A stretch of 64,000 nucleotides of DNA from assembly GCF_003086295.3 (NCBI RefSeq), contig NC_092048.1:70350841-70414840 (forward strand), given 5' to 3'. The notes beneath the pieces are model-generated. The model searched no databases and had not been told where the DNA came from. It saw nothing but the letters and a program-made list of their open reading frames with translations. Position 1 is the first letter of the stretch, and every line of letters begins with the position of its first letter. Source of the DNA: Arachis hypogaea (Eukaryota > Streptophyta > Magnoliopsida > Fabales > Fabaceae). Shown here in pieces: positions 10,001 to 21,635 of this stretch. Made by a program: the position numbers and the translations under genes.

Positions 10001-11736
10001 TGATGAGCGGATAATTTATACGCTTTTTGGCATTGTTTTTAGTATGTTTTTAGTAGAATCTAGTTACTTTTAGGGATGTTTTCATTAGTTTTTATGTTAA
10101 ATTCACATTTCTGGACTTTACTATGAGTTTGTGTATTTTTCTGTGATTTCAGGTATTTTCTGGCTGAAATTGAGGGACTTGAGCAAAAATCAGATTCAGA
10201 GGTTGAAGAAGGACTGCTGATGCTGTTGGATTCTGACCTTCCTGCACTAAAAATGGATTTTCTAGAGCTACAAAACTCAAAATGGCGCGCTTCTAATTGC
10301 GTTGGAAAGTAGACATCCAGGGCTTTCCAGCAATATATAATAGTCCATACTTTGCCCAAGTTTAAACGACGCAAACTGGCGTTCAACGCCAGCTCTCTGC
10401 CCAATTCTGGCGTCCAGTGCCAGAAACAAGTTACAAAGTGGATTTCAACGCCCAAACTGGCACAAAAGCTGGCGTTCAACTCCAAGAATGACCTCTCCAC
10501 GTGTAGACTTCAAGCTCAGCCCAAGCACACAGTAAGTGGGCCCCGGAAGTGGATTTATGCATCAATTACTTACTTCTGTAAACCCTAGTAGCTAGTTTAT
10601 TATAAATAGGACCTTTTACTATTGTATTAGACATCTTTGGATTATCTTTTGATCTATTGATCACGTTTGGGGGCTGGCCATTCGGCCATGCCTGGACCTT
10701 CATTACTTATATATTTTCAATGGTAGAGTTTCTGCACTCCATAGATTAAGGTGTGGAGCTCTGCTGTTCCTCAAAGATTAATGCAAAGTACTACTGTTTT
10801 CTATTCAATTCATCTTATTTCGCTTCTAAGATATTCATTCGCACTTCAACCTGAATGTGATGAACGTGAATATCATCATCATTCCCTATGAACGCATGCC
10901 TGACAACCACTTCCGTTCTACATTAGATTGAATGAGTATCTCTTAGATCTATTAATCAGAATCTTCGTGGTATAAGCTAGATTGATGGCGGCATTCATGA
11001 GAGTCCGGAAAGTCTAAACCTTGTCTGTGGTATTCCGAGTAGGACTCTGGGATTGAATGACTGTGACGAACTCCAAACTTGCGAGTGCTGGGCGTAGTGG
11101 CAGACGCAAAAGGATAATAAATTCTATTCCAGTATGATCGAGAACCTCCAAGATGATTAGCCATGCAGTGACAGCGCATCGGACCATTTTCACAGAGAGG
11201 AATAGGATGCAACCAACTACAAGGGTGATGCCTCCAGATGATTAGCCGTGCTGTGACAGAGCATTTGGATCATTTTCCCCGAGAGGATTGAAAGTAGCCA
11301 TTGGCACCGGTGACATTCTTACACAAAGCCAGCCATAGAAAGGAGTAAGACTGATTAGATGAAGACAGCAGGAAAGCAGAGGTTCAGAGGAACGAATGCA
11401 TCTCCATACGCTTATCTGAAATTCTCACCAATGATTTACATAAGTATTTCTATCCTACTTTTATTACTAAATTTCGAAAACTACATAACTATTTTATATC
11501 CGCCTGACTGAGATTTACAAGGTGACCATAGCTTGCTTCATACCAACAATCTCCGTGGGATTCGACCCTTACTCACGTAAGGTATTACTTGGACGACCCA
11601 GTGCACTTGCTGGTTAGTTATGCAAAGTTGTGAAGATATGTTTAGACCATGGTTTTGTGCATCCGTTTTTGGTGCCATCGCCAGGGAATCAATTTCGAAC
11701 AATAATTCACAACCTAAGTAACAATTTCGCATACCA
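10001..11736 (+). repeat. 5' LTR of A
   Basis: The LTR is 1736 bp, from TGATGAGCGGATAATTTAT to GCATACCA. It differs from the 3' LTR by scattered substitutions and by about 80 extra bases, mainly near 10210-10300. It includes a palindrome pair at 10377-10430, a TATA box, and a GGCTGGCCATTCGGCCATG hairpin near 10673. Confidence 0.93.
10601..10610 (+). promoter_or_regulatory. TATA box of the A 5' LTR
   Basis: TATAAATAGG lies in TTTATTATAAATAGGACC. The same context recurs in the A 3' LTR (about 19677-19686) and the J LTR (about 61735-61743), where it is the best core-promoter candidate. Confidence 0.6.
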
Positions 11737-11742
11737 AGTTTT

Positions 11743-11761
11743 TGACGCTGTTGCCGGGGAT
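11743..11761 (+). other. Primer-binding site of A (tRNA-Asp, two mismatches)
   Basis: TGACGCTGTTGCCGGGGAT matches 17 of 19 bases of the tRNA-Asp complement. Both mismatches are transitions (G to A and C to T), as expected for decay of methylated DNA. Confidence 0.8.
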
Positions 11762-13592
11762 TGTTCAAGTTTGGACAACTGACGGTTCATCTTGTTGCTC
11801 AGATTAGGTAATTTTCTTTTTGTTTTATTTTCAAAAAATTTTTAAAATTCTTTCAAAAATTTCTCCTTTGTTTTCGAAAAAAAAAATTTTTTTTTAAATA
11901 AAAATGTTTTCAAAAAATATATTTTTCTTCAGAATTTTTAAGAATGAATTCTAGTGTTTCATGAAGCATGTGGAAACCTGGCTGGCTGTAAAGCCATGTC
12001 TAATTCTTCTGTGTAGGGCATGTCAGGCGTGTCATGTCTGAGTTACATACTAAAGCTTGACTGGCTATTAAGCCATGCCTGACCCTTTGATTGGAGCTTT
12101 AGGCTAAAGAGCATAAGATTCCTGGAATTCATATTAAAAATTTTGGAATCCTTATTTTTCTTTTTCAAAATAATTTTCGAAAAAATTCCAAAAAAATTTA
12201 GAAAATCATAAAAATCAAAAATATTTTTTGTGTTTCTTGTTTGAGTCTTGAGTCATGTTATAAGTTTGGTGTCAATTGCATGTTCATCTTGCATATTTTC
12301 GAAAAAATTCATGCATTCATAGTGTTCTTCATGATCTTCAAGTTGTTCTTGGTAAGTCTTCTTGTTTGATCTTTGCATTTGCATGTTTTGTGTCTTTTAT
12401 TATTTTTCATATGCATTCCTGAATTCTTTATGTCTAAGCATTAAAGAATTCTAAGTTTGGTGTCTTGCATGTTTTCTTTGCATTAAAAATTTTTCAAAAA
12501 TGTGTTCTTGATGTTCATCATGATCTTCATAGTGTTCTTGGTATTCATCTTGACATTCATAGCATTCTTGCATGCATTCATTGTTTTGATCCATAACTTT
12601 CATGCATTGCATCATTTTTCTTGTTTTTCTCTCTCATCATAAAAATTCAAAAATAAAAAAAAATATCTTTCCCTTTTTCTCTCTTAAAATTTCGAAAATT
12701 AGATTTGACTTTTTCAAAAATTTTAAAAATTTAGTTGTTTTTATGAGTCAAATCAAATTTTCAATTTAAAAAAAAAAATCTTATCTTTTTCAAAATCTTT
12801 TTCAAAAATCAAATCTTTTTTTCAATTTTTTTTAGTTATTTTCGAAAATTTCAAAAATATTTTTCAAAAATCATTTTCTTAATCTTACATCATATTTTCG
12901 AAAATAACATCATCAATTAATGTTTTGATTCAAAAATTTCAAGTTTGTTACTTGCTTGTTAAGAAAGATTCAAACTTTGAGTTCTAGAATCATATCTTGT
13001 GATTTCTTGTGAATCAAGTCATTAATTGAGATTTTAAAAATCAAATCTTTTTCAAAAACTAATTTCTATCATATCTTTTCAAAAATATCTTCTTATCTTA
13101 CCCTTTTCAAAAAAGTGATTGCAAAATATCTTTTCTAACTTCCTAACTTCTTATCTTTTCAAAATTTGTTTCAACTAACTAACTAACTTTTTGTTTGTTT
13201 CTTATCTTTTTCAAAACCACCTAACTAACTCTCTCTCTCTCTCTAATTTTCGAAAATATCTTCCCTCTTTTTCAAAAATTCTTTTTAATTAACCAATTAT
13301 TTTAATTTTTGATTTTAATTTTTGAAAATTACTAACCTTTTTCAAAAGCTATTTTTGAAAATCACTAACTCTTTTTAAAAATAATTTTCGAAAATTCTCT
13401 TCCTCTCTCATCTTACTCTATTTATTTATTCATCTACTAACATCTCTTCCTCACATCACTCACCAAATTCGAACCCCCTCTTCTATCTGTGTTCGAATTT
13501 TTTTTCTTCTTTTCTTCTTCTACTAACAATAAGGAACCTCTTTACTGTGACATAGAGGATTCCTCTTCTTTTCTTTTTCTCTTCTCTTTCTT
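11762..13592 (+). other. Leader of A
   Basis: About 1.8 kb without a gene. It is strongly T-rich on the plus strand with many TTTTCAAAA and TTCGAAAA blocks and several copies of TAAGTTTGGTGTC (for example near 12262 and 12449). Two hairpins of the form GGCTGGCT..AGCCATG lie near 11978 and 12059. The same leader starts element J at 62914. Confidence 0.75.
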
Positions 13593-15899
13593 ATGAGCAG
13601 GGACAAAGAAAAAGGCATTCTTGTTGAAGCTGATCCAGAACCTGAAAGGACTCTGAAGAGAAAACTAAGAGAAGCTAAATTACAACAATCCAGAGACAAC
13701 CTTACTGAAAATTTCGAACAAGTAAAGGAGATGGCAGCCGAACCCAACAATAATAATGCAAGGAGAATGCTTGGTGACTTTACTGCATCTAATTCCAATT
13801 TACATGGAAGAAGCATCTCTATCCCTACCATTGGAGCAAACAATTTTGAGTTGAAACCTCAGCTAGTTTCTCTGATGCAGCAGAACTGCAAGTTTTATGG
13901 ACTTCCATCTGAAGATCCTTTTCAGTTCTTAACTGAATTCTTGCAGATTTGTGATACTGTTAAGACTAATGGAGTAGATCCTGAAGTCTACAGGCTAATG
14001 CTTTTCCCTTTTGCTGTAAGAGACAGAGCTAGAATATGGTTGGACTCTCAACCCAAAGACAGCCTGAACTCTTGGGATAAGCTGGTCACGACTTTCTTAG
14101 CCAAGTTCTTTCCTCCTCAAAAGCTGAGCAAGCTTAGAGTTGATGTTCAAACCTTTAGACAGAAAGAAGGTGAATCCCTCTATGAAGCTTGGGAAAGATA
14201 CAAGCAGCTGACCAAAAAGTGTCCTTCTGACATGCTTTCAGAATGGACCATCCTGGATATATTCTATGATGGTTTATCTGAGCTATCAAAGATGTCATTG
14301 GATACTTCTGCAGGTGGATCCATTTACCTAAAGAAAACGCCTGCAGAAGCTCAAGTACTCATTGACATGGTTGCTAATAACCAGTTTATGTACACTTCTG
14401 AGAGGAATCATGTGAGTAATGGGACGCCTATGAAGAAGGGAGTTCTTGAAATTGATACTCTGAATGCCATATTGGCTCAGAACAAAATATTGACTCAGTA
14501 AGTCAATATGATTTCTCAGAGTCTGACTGGAATGCAAGCTGCATCCATGAGTACTCAAGAGGCATCTTCTGAGGAAGAAGCTTATGATCCTGAGAACCCT
14601 GCAATAGCAGAGTTAAAATACATGGGTGAACCATATGGAAACACCTACAATCCATCATGGAGAAATCACCCAAATCTCTCATGGAAGGATCAAAAGTCTC
14701 AACAAGGCTTTAATAATGGTGGAAGAAACAGGTTTAGCAATAGCAAGCCTTTTCCATCATCCACTCAGCAACAGACATAGAATTCTGAGCAGAATCCATC
14801 TAGCTTAGCAAATTTAGTCTCTGATCTATCTAAGGCCACTGTGAGTTTCATGAATGAAACAAGGTGTTCCATTAGAAATTTGGAAGCACAAGTGGGCCAG
14901 CTGAGTAAAAGGATCACTGAAATCACTCCTAGTACTCTCCCAAGCAATACAGAAGAGAATCCAAAAGGAGAGTGCAAGGCCATTGAATTAATTACCATGG
15001 CCGAACCCACAAGAGAGGAGAAGGACATGAATCCCAAGGAGGAAGACCTCCTGGGACGTCCAGTGATCAATAAGGAGCTTCCCTCTGAGGAACCTAAGGA
15101 ATCTGAGACTCATCTAGAGACCATAGAGATTCCATTGAACCTCCTTATGCCATTCATGAGCTCTGATGAGTATTCCTCTTCTGAAGAGAATGAGGATGTT
15201 ACTGAAGAGCAAGCTGCCAAGTTCCTTGGTGCAATCATGAAGCTAAATGCCAAATTATTTGGTATTGAGACTTGGGAAGATGAACCTCCCTTGTTCACCA
15301 ATGAACTAAGTGATCTGGATCAACTGACATTGCCTCAGAAGAAACAGGATCCTGGAAAGTTCATAATACCTTGTACCATAGGCACCATGATCTTTAAGGC
15401 TCTATGTGACCTTGGTTCAGGGATAAACCTCATGCCCCTCTCTGTAATAGAGAAACTGGGAATCTATCGGGTGCAAGCTGCTAAAATCTCATTAGAGATG
15501 GCAGACAATTCAAGAAAACAAGCTTATGGACAAGTAGAGGACGTGTTAGTAAAGGTTGAAGGCCTTTACATCCCTGCTGATTTCATAGTCCTGGATACTA
15601 GAAAAGAAGAGGATGAATCCATCATCCTAGGAAGACCTTTCCTAGCCACAGCAAGAGCTGTGATTGATGTGGACAGAGGAGAATTGATCCTTCAATTAAA
15701 TAAGGACAACCTTGTGTTTACAACTCAAGGATCTCTCTCTGCATCCATGGAGAGGAAGCAGAAAAAGCTTCTCTCAAAGCAGAGTCAACCAAAGCCCCCA
15801 CAGTCAAGCTCTAGTTTGGTGTCAAACCCCCATATCCAAACTCTAAGTTTGGTGTTGGGAGGTCTCAACAAAGCTCTGCACATCTGTGAGGCTCCATGA
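13593..15899 (+). pseudogene. gag-protease of A, broken by two in-frame stops
   Basis: One frame of 769 codons starts at ATG 13593 (MSRDKEK). The gag domain is around residues 100-210 (FPFAVRDRARIWLDSQ, FRQKEGESLYEAWERYK). It is followed by the conserved YNPSWRNHPNLSW segment without a CCHC zinc knuckle, then an acidic linker. A retropepsin-like region follows, with CDLGSGINLMPL (the Asp codon is at 15408) and IILGRPFLATARAVIDV. The frame is interrupted by TAA at 14499-14501 and TAG at 14778-14780. Both sit where CAA/CAG glutamine is plausible. The active site is DLG rather than the usual DTG/DSG, as in the other elements here. It stops without polymerase and without the integrase-tail-like end seen in B, D and F. 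Confidence 0.85.
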
Positions 15900-15908
15900 G
15901 AGCCCACT

Positions 15909-15955
15909 GTCAAGCTATTGACATTAAAGAAGCACTTGTTTGGAGGCAACCCAAT
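15909..15955 (+). promoter_or_regulatory. Conserved post-protease block of A
   Basis: The block begins GTCAAGCTATTGACATTAAA and ends GGAGGCAACCCAATG, eight bases after the protease stop. It is the same element as at 22988 (B), 56448 (F) and, on the minus strand, 4087 (D) and 60089 (I). Role unknown. Confidence 0.5.
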
Positions 15956-16663
15956 GTTTATTTATCTAATTTTATTTTTGTTTTTCATGTTTTCTTAGGT
16001 TCATGATCATGTGGAGTCACAAAATAAACGAAAAATTTAGAAACAGAATCAAAAACAGCGGAAAAAAATCACACCCTGGAGGAAGCACCTGCTTGGCGTT
16101 CAACGCCAGAACAGAGCATGGTTCTGGCGCTGAACGCCCACAATGGGCAGTATCTGGGCACTGAACGCCCAAAATGGGCATCATCTAGGCGCTGAACGCC
16201 AGAATTGCACCCTGGAGAGGAGCTGGCGCTGAACACTCAGAACAAGCATGGTTCTAGCGTTCAACGCCAGAAATAGGCAACAAATGGGCGTTGAACGCCT
16301 AAAATGGGCACCAACCTGGCGCTGAACGCCCAGAGTTGTGTGCAAGGGCATTTTACATGCCTAATTTGGTGCAAGGTTGTAAATCCTTGAACACCTCAGG
16401 ATCTGTGGACCCCACAGGATCCCCACCTACCTCCACTCACTCTCTTCTCTCTTCTCAATCATCCTCTATTCCCAATAAACACTCTTCCCCAAAACCCTTC
16501 ACCTATCACCTCCATCTCTCTTCCCTATTAACCCTTCACCACTCATATCCACCCACTCTTCCCCATAAACCTACCCAATAAACTCCACCTACCTTCAAAA
16601 TTCAAATCAATTTCCCACCCAAACCCACCCATATGGCCGAACCTTAACCCCCCCCTCCCTTCC
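15956..16663 (+). repeat. Spacer of A with palindrome array
   Basis: No gene is seen. Between 16085 and 16335 about eight units of TGGCGTTCAACGCCAG and GGCGCTGAACGCCC types follow one another at 35-40 bp spacing. After 16400 the sequence becomes pyrimidine-rich and leads into the TATA-like box. Confidence 0.8.
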
Positions 16664-16673
16664 CTATATAAAG
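16664..16673 (+). promoter_or_regulatory. TATA-like box upstream of ORF2 in A
   Basis: CTATATAAAG is 190 bp before the ORF2 start at 16864. B has CTATATAAG 155 bp before its short ORF2 and H has TTTAAATCC about 145 bp before its ORF2. The arrangement suggests ORF2 is transcribed from its own internal promoter. This is inferred from sequence only. Confidence 0.45.
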
Positions 16674-16863
16674 CCTTCCATTCTTCCTCATTTTCACACA
16701 ACACAACCCTCTCTTCTCTTCTTGGCCGAAACACACCTCCCCCCTCTTCTCCATCTTCTCTTCTTCTTCTTCATCTAATTCTTTATTTTCTTGCTCGAGG
16801 GTGAGCAATATTCTAAGTTTGGTGTGGTAAAAGCATAAGATTTTTGTTTTTTCATTACCATTG

Positions 16864-18012
16864 ATGGCACCTAAGACCGGAGAATCCTCTAGAAAAGGGA
16901 AAGGGAAGACAAAAACTTCCACCTCCGAGTCATAGGAGATGGAAAGATTCATCTCCAAAGCTCATCAAGACCACTTCTATGATGTTGTGGTCAAGAAGAA
17001 GGTGATCCCCGAGGTCCCTTTCAAACTCAAAAAAAATGAGTATCCGGAGATCCGACATGAAATTCAAAGAAGAGGTTGGGAAGTTCTAACAAATTCCATC
17101 CAACAAGTCGGCATCCTAATGGTTCAAGAGTTCTATGCCAATGCATGGATCACCAAGAACCATGATCAAAGTAAGAACCCGGATCCAAAGAACTATGTTA
17201 CAATGGTTCGGGGGAAATACTTGGATTTTAGTCCGGAAAATGTGAGGTTGGCGTTTAATTTGCCTATAATGCAAGGAGATGAACGCCCCTACACTAGAAG
17301 GGTCAACTTTAATCAAAGGTTGGACCAAGTCCTCATGGACATATGTGTGGAAGGAGCTCAATGGAAGATTGACTCCAAAGGCAAGCCGGTTCAACTAAGA
17401 AGATTGGACCTCAAGCCTGTGGCTAGAGGATGGTTGGAGTTCATCCAACGCTCCATCATCCCCACTAGCAACCGATCTGAAGTTATTGTGGATCGGGCCG
17501 TCATGATCCATAGCATCATGATTGGAGAAGAAGTAGAGGTTCATGAAGTCATCTCCCTTGAACTCTACAAAATAGCCGAAAAGCCCTCTCCTGGGGCAAG
17601 GCTAGCTTTTCCTCATCTTATTTGCCATCTATGTTACTCGGCTGGAGCTTCCATAGAAGGAGACATTCACATTGAGGAAGAGAAGCCCATTACTAAGAAA
17701 AAGATGGAGCAAGTAAGAGAGCCCATTCATGGAGCTCAAGAGGCGCAGGAAGCTCATCACCATGAGATCCCGGAGATGCCTCATATGCATTTTCCTCCAC
17801 AAAACTATTGGGAGAAAATTAACACCTCCCTAGGAGAATTAAGTTCCAACATGGGACAACTAAGGGTGGAACATCAAGAGCACTCCATCATCCTTCATGA
17901 AATAAGAGAAGATCAAAAAGCAATGAGGGAGGAGCAACAAATACAAGGAAGAGACATAGAAGAGCTCAAGGACATCATTGGTTCCTCAAGAAGGAAACGC
18001 CACCATCACTAA
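16864..18012 (+). pseudogene. ORF2 of A (env-position protein of unknown function), one in-frame stop
   Basis: The frame starts at ATG 16864 (MAPKTGESSRKGKGK, a short basic N-terminus). It meets TAG at 16933, where D has TGG, and is then open from 16939 for 357 codons. Landmarks are KKNEYPEIRHEIQRRGWEVL, VRGKYLDFSPENVRLAFNLP, LRRLDLKPVARGWLEFIQR and MHFPPQNYWEKI. A C-terminal charged, probably coiled-coil stretch follows (REDQKAMREEQQIQGRDIEEL), ending in a basic RRKRHHH tail. There is no signal peptide and no membrane helix. Homologous frames are in D and H, so it is a regular component of this lineage in elements with and without polymerase. It resembles the family I recall as 'putative plant transposon protein'; no function is known to me. 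Confidence 0.8.
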
Positions 18013-19149
18013 GGTGGACTCATTCCTTGTTCTTACTTTCTCCGTTTTTCATTTTCTCTATGTTAAGTGCTTATCTATGTTTGTGTCTTCATTACATGAT
18101 CATTAGTAGTTAGTAACTTTGTCTTAAAGTTATGAATGTCCTATGAATCCATCACCTCTCTTAAATGAAAAATGTTTTAATTCAAAAGAACAAGAAGTAC
18201 ATGAGTTTTGAATTTATCCTTGAACTTAGTTTAATTATATTGATGTGGTGACAATGCTTCTTGTTTTCTGAATGTATGCTTGAACAGTGCATATGTCTTT
18301 TGAAGTTGTTGTTTAAGAATGTTAAATATGTTGGCTCTTGAAAGAATGATGACTAGGAGACATGTTATTTGATAATCTGAAAAATCATAAAAATGATTCT
18401 TGAAGCAAGAAAAAGCAGCAAAGAACAAAGCTTGCAGAAAAAAAATAAAATAAAATAGGCGAAAAAAAAAGCAAGCAGAAAAAGCCAAAAGCTCTTAAAA
18501 CCAAGAGGCAAGAGCAAAAAGCCAATAACCCTTAAAACCAAAAGGCAAGGGCAAATAAAAAGGATCCCAAGGCTTTGAGCATCAGTGGATAGGAGGGCTT
18601 AAAGGAATAAAATCCTAGTCTAAGTGGCTAAACCGGGCTATCCCTAACCATGTGCTTGTGGCGTGTAGGTGTCAAGTGAAAACTTGAGACTGAGCAGTTA
18701 AAGTCATGGTCCAAAGAAAAAAAAAAGTGTGCTTAAGAACCCTGGACACCTCTAATTGGGGACTTTAGCAAAGCTGAGTCACAATCTGAAAAGGTTCACC
18801 CAATTATGTGTCTGTGGCATTTATGTATCCGGTGGTAATACTGGAAAACAAAGTGCTTAGGGCCACAGCCAAGACTCATAAAATAGCTGTGTTCAAGAAT
18901 CATCATACTGAACTAGGAGAGTCAATAACACTATCTAAACTGTGAGTTCCTATAGAAGCCAATCATTCTGAACTTCAATGGATAAAGTGAGATGCCAAAA
19001 CTATTCAAGAGGCAAAAAGCTACAAGTCCCGCTCATCTGATTGGAGCTATGTTTCATTGATAGTTTGGAATTTATAGTATATTCTCTTCTTTTTATCCTA
19101 TTTGATTTTCAGTTGCTTGGGGACAAGCAACAATTTAAGTTTGGTGTTG
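18013..19149 (+). other. 3' noncoding region of A
   Basis: No gene is seen. An A-rich tract lies at 18420-18480, and blocks shared with D and H follow (for example 'cttgagactgagcagttaa' near 18680). It ends with TTTAAGTTTGGTGTTG directly against the 3' LTR, where a polypurine tract is expected. No canonical purine run is present. Confidence 0.7.
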
Positions 19150-20805
19150 CGATGAGCGGATAATTTATACGCTTTTTGCCATTGTTTTTAGTTTGTTTTT
19201 AGTAGAATCTACTTACTTTTAGGGATATTTTCATTAGTTTTTATGTTAAATTCACATTTCTGGACTTTACTATGAGTTTGTGTGTTTTTCTGTGATTTCA
19301 GGTATTTTCTGGCTGAAATTGAGGGACTTGAGCAAAAATCAGATTCAGAGGTTAAAGAAGGACTGGCTGAAATTGCGTTGGAAAGTACACATCCAGGGCT
19401 TTCCAGCAATATATAATAGTTCATACTTTGCCCAAGTTTAGACGACGAAAACTGGCGTTCAACGCCAGCTCTCTGCCCAATTCTGGCGTCCAGCGCCAGA
19501 AACAAGTTGCAAAGTGGAGTTCAATGCCCAAACTGGCACAAAAGCTGGCGTTCAACTCCAAGAATGACCTCTCCACGTGTAGACTTCAAGCTTAGCCCAA
19601 GCACACACCAAGTGGGCCCCGAAAGTGTATTTATGCATCAATTACTTACTTCTGTAAACCCTAGTAGCTAGTTTATTATAAATAGGACCTTTTACTATTG
19701 TATTAGACATCTTTGGATTATCTTTTGATCTATTGATCACGTTTGGGGGCTGGCCATTCGGCCATGCCTGGACCTTCATTACTTATGTATTTTCAACGGT
19801 AGAGTTTCTGCACTCCATAGATTAAGGTGTGAAGCTCTGCTGTTCCTCAAAGATTAATGCAAAGTACTACTGTTTTCTATTCAATTCATCTTATTTCGCT
19901 TCTAAGATATTCATTCACACTTCAACCTGAATGTGATGAACGTGACAATCATCATCATTCCCTATGAACGCGTGCCTGACAACCACTTCCGTTCTACATT
20001 AGATTGAATGAGTATCTCTTAGATCTCTTAAGCAGAATCTTCGTGGTATAAGCTAGATTGATGGCGGCATTCATGAGAGTCCGGAAAGTCTAAACCTTGT
20101 CCGTGGTATTCCGAGTAGGACTCTGGGATTGAATGACTGTGACGAACTCCAAACTCGCGAGTGCTGGGCGTAGTGACAGACGCAAAAGGATAGTAAATTC
20201 TATTCCAGTATGATCGAGAACCTCCAAGAGCCATGCAGTGACAGCGGATCAGACCATTTTCATAGAGAGGAATATGATGCAACCAACGACAAGGGTGATA
20301 CCTCCAAACGATTAGCCGTGCTGTGACAGAGCATTTGGACCATTTTCCCGAGAGGATTGAAAGTAGCCATTGGCACCGGTGACATCCTTACACAAAGCCA
20401 GCCATAGAAAGGAGTAAGACTGATTGGATGAAGACAATAGGAAAGCAGAGGTTCAGAGGAACGAATGCATCTCCATACGCTTATCTGAAATTCTCACCAA
20501 TGATTTACATAAGTATTTCTATCCTACTTTTATTACTAAATTTCGAAAACTACATAACTATTTTATATCCGCCTGACTGAGATTTACAAGGTGACCATAG
20601 CTTGCTTCATACCAACAATCTCCGTGGGATTCGACCCTTACTCACGTAAGGTATTACTTGGACGACCCAGTGCACTTGTTGGTTAGTTATGGAAAGTTGT
20701 GAAGATATGTTTAGACCATGGTTCTGTGCATCCGTTTTTGGTGCCATCGCCAGGGAATCAATTTCGAACAATAATTCACAACCTGAGTAACAATTTCGCA
20801 TACCA
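19150..20805 (+). repeat. 3' LTR of A
   Basis: The LTR is 1656 bp and ends in TACCA followed by the target copy AGGAC. Its first base is C instead of T (CGATGAGCGG), so the TG terminus is mutated. It lacks most of the roughly 95 bases between GGACTG and TTGCGTTGG that the 5' LTR has. Confidence 0.92.
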
Positions 20806-20810
20806 AGGAC

Positions 20811-21635
20811 CTAACAAGGAGGTGTCCACCAGATATGTTCAATGAATGGGTGCAGCTACACATTTTCTATGAAGGCGTTTCTTATGAATCAAAGAAAGCA
20901 GTAGACCACTCATCCGGAGGATCTCTGAACAATAAGAAGACCATTGAGGAGGCCATAGATGTCATTGAAACTGTAGCAGAGAATGACTACTTCTATGCCT
21001 CCGAAAGAGGGAACACTAGAGGAGTGATGGAGCTAAACAATGTAGATGCTCTGCTGGCCCAAAACAAGCTCATTACCAAGCAGTTAGCTGACCTTACCAA
21101 GAAGATGGAGAGGAACCAAGTAGCAGCAATCACCACCTCATCAACAACCCAAGAGGGAGTGAATGCAGAGGCAGAGAGTGAGCAGGAGCAAGCCAACTAT
21201 ATTGGGAATTCACCTAGACAAAATCATGACCCATACTCCAAGACCTACAACCCTGGTTGGAGGAATCACCCAAACTTTGGGTGGGGGAATCAACAAGATC
21301 AAAGCCAAGATCAGAGACGTCACAACCCCAACAACAATGCAGCTCACCAACAATTCACACAGAGAACATATCAACACCACCATAATAATACCTCTCCACA
21401 TCCATATCAAAACCAAAATAACACTCCCCATCCTTCTACCTCTAATCCCAACCTACCATCATCTGATGACAGACTCTCAAGGATTGAGAACCTGCTTGAA
21501 GGCATATGCAAAGAGATTCAAGACAACAAGGTGTTCAAGGAGGAAGTGCAAGCAAATTTTAAGAACCAGGGAGACACCATCAAGAGGTTGGAATCTCAAG
21601 TGGGTATCTCTCTGAGCAGATTCTCAAACCTATAG
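20811..21635 (+). pseudogene. gag of B, second part
   Basis: Continues the frame interrupted at 10000. It covers the end of the gag domain, a VDHSSGGSLNNKKTIEEA segment, the conserved YNPGWRNHPNFGW block in place of a zinc knuckle, a Gln/Asn/His-rich stretch (HQQFTQRTYQHHHNN), and a helical part (LSRIENLLEGICKEIQ). It ends at a stop at 21633 because one base is missing near 21603. In the other frame the sequence carries on into the protease frame. Confidence 0.82.

Larger units (their letters stand above)
10001..20805 (+). mobile_element. Athila-like LTR retrotransposon A, complete but polymerase-less
   Basis: The element is 10805 bp with two LTRs and a perfect target duplication, AGGAC at 9996-10000 and 20806-20810. 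The order is LTR, tRNA-Asp primer site, T-rich leader, gag/protease frame, conserved block, palindrome array, TATA-like box, ORF2, 3' noncoding DNA, LTR. No reverse transcriptase, RNase H or integrase is encoded. Its LTR is closely related to those of H and J, so an H-type element is the natural candidate helper. Confidence 0.95.

Noticed and set aside
16864..18012. Calling ORF2 a retroviral envelope
   Set aside because: No signal peptide, membrane helix or cleavage site is visible. Only the position matches env.
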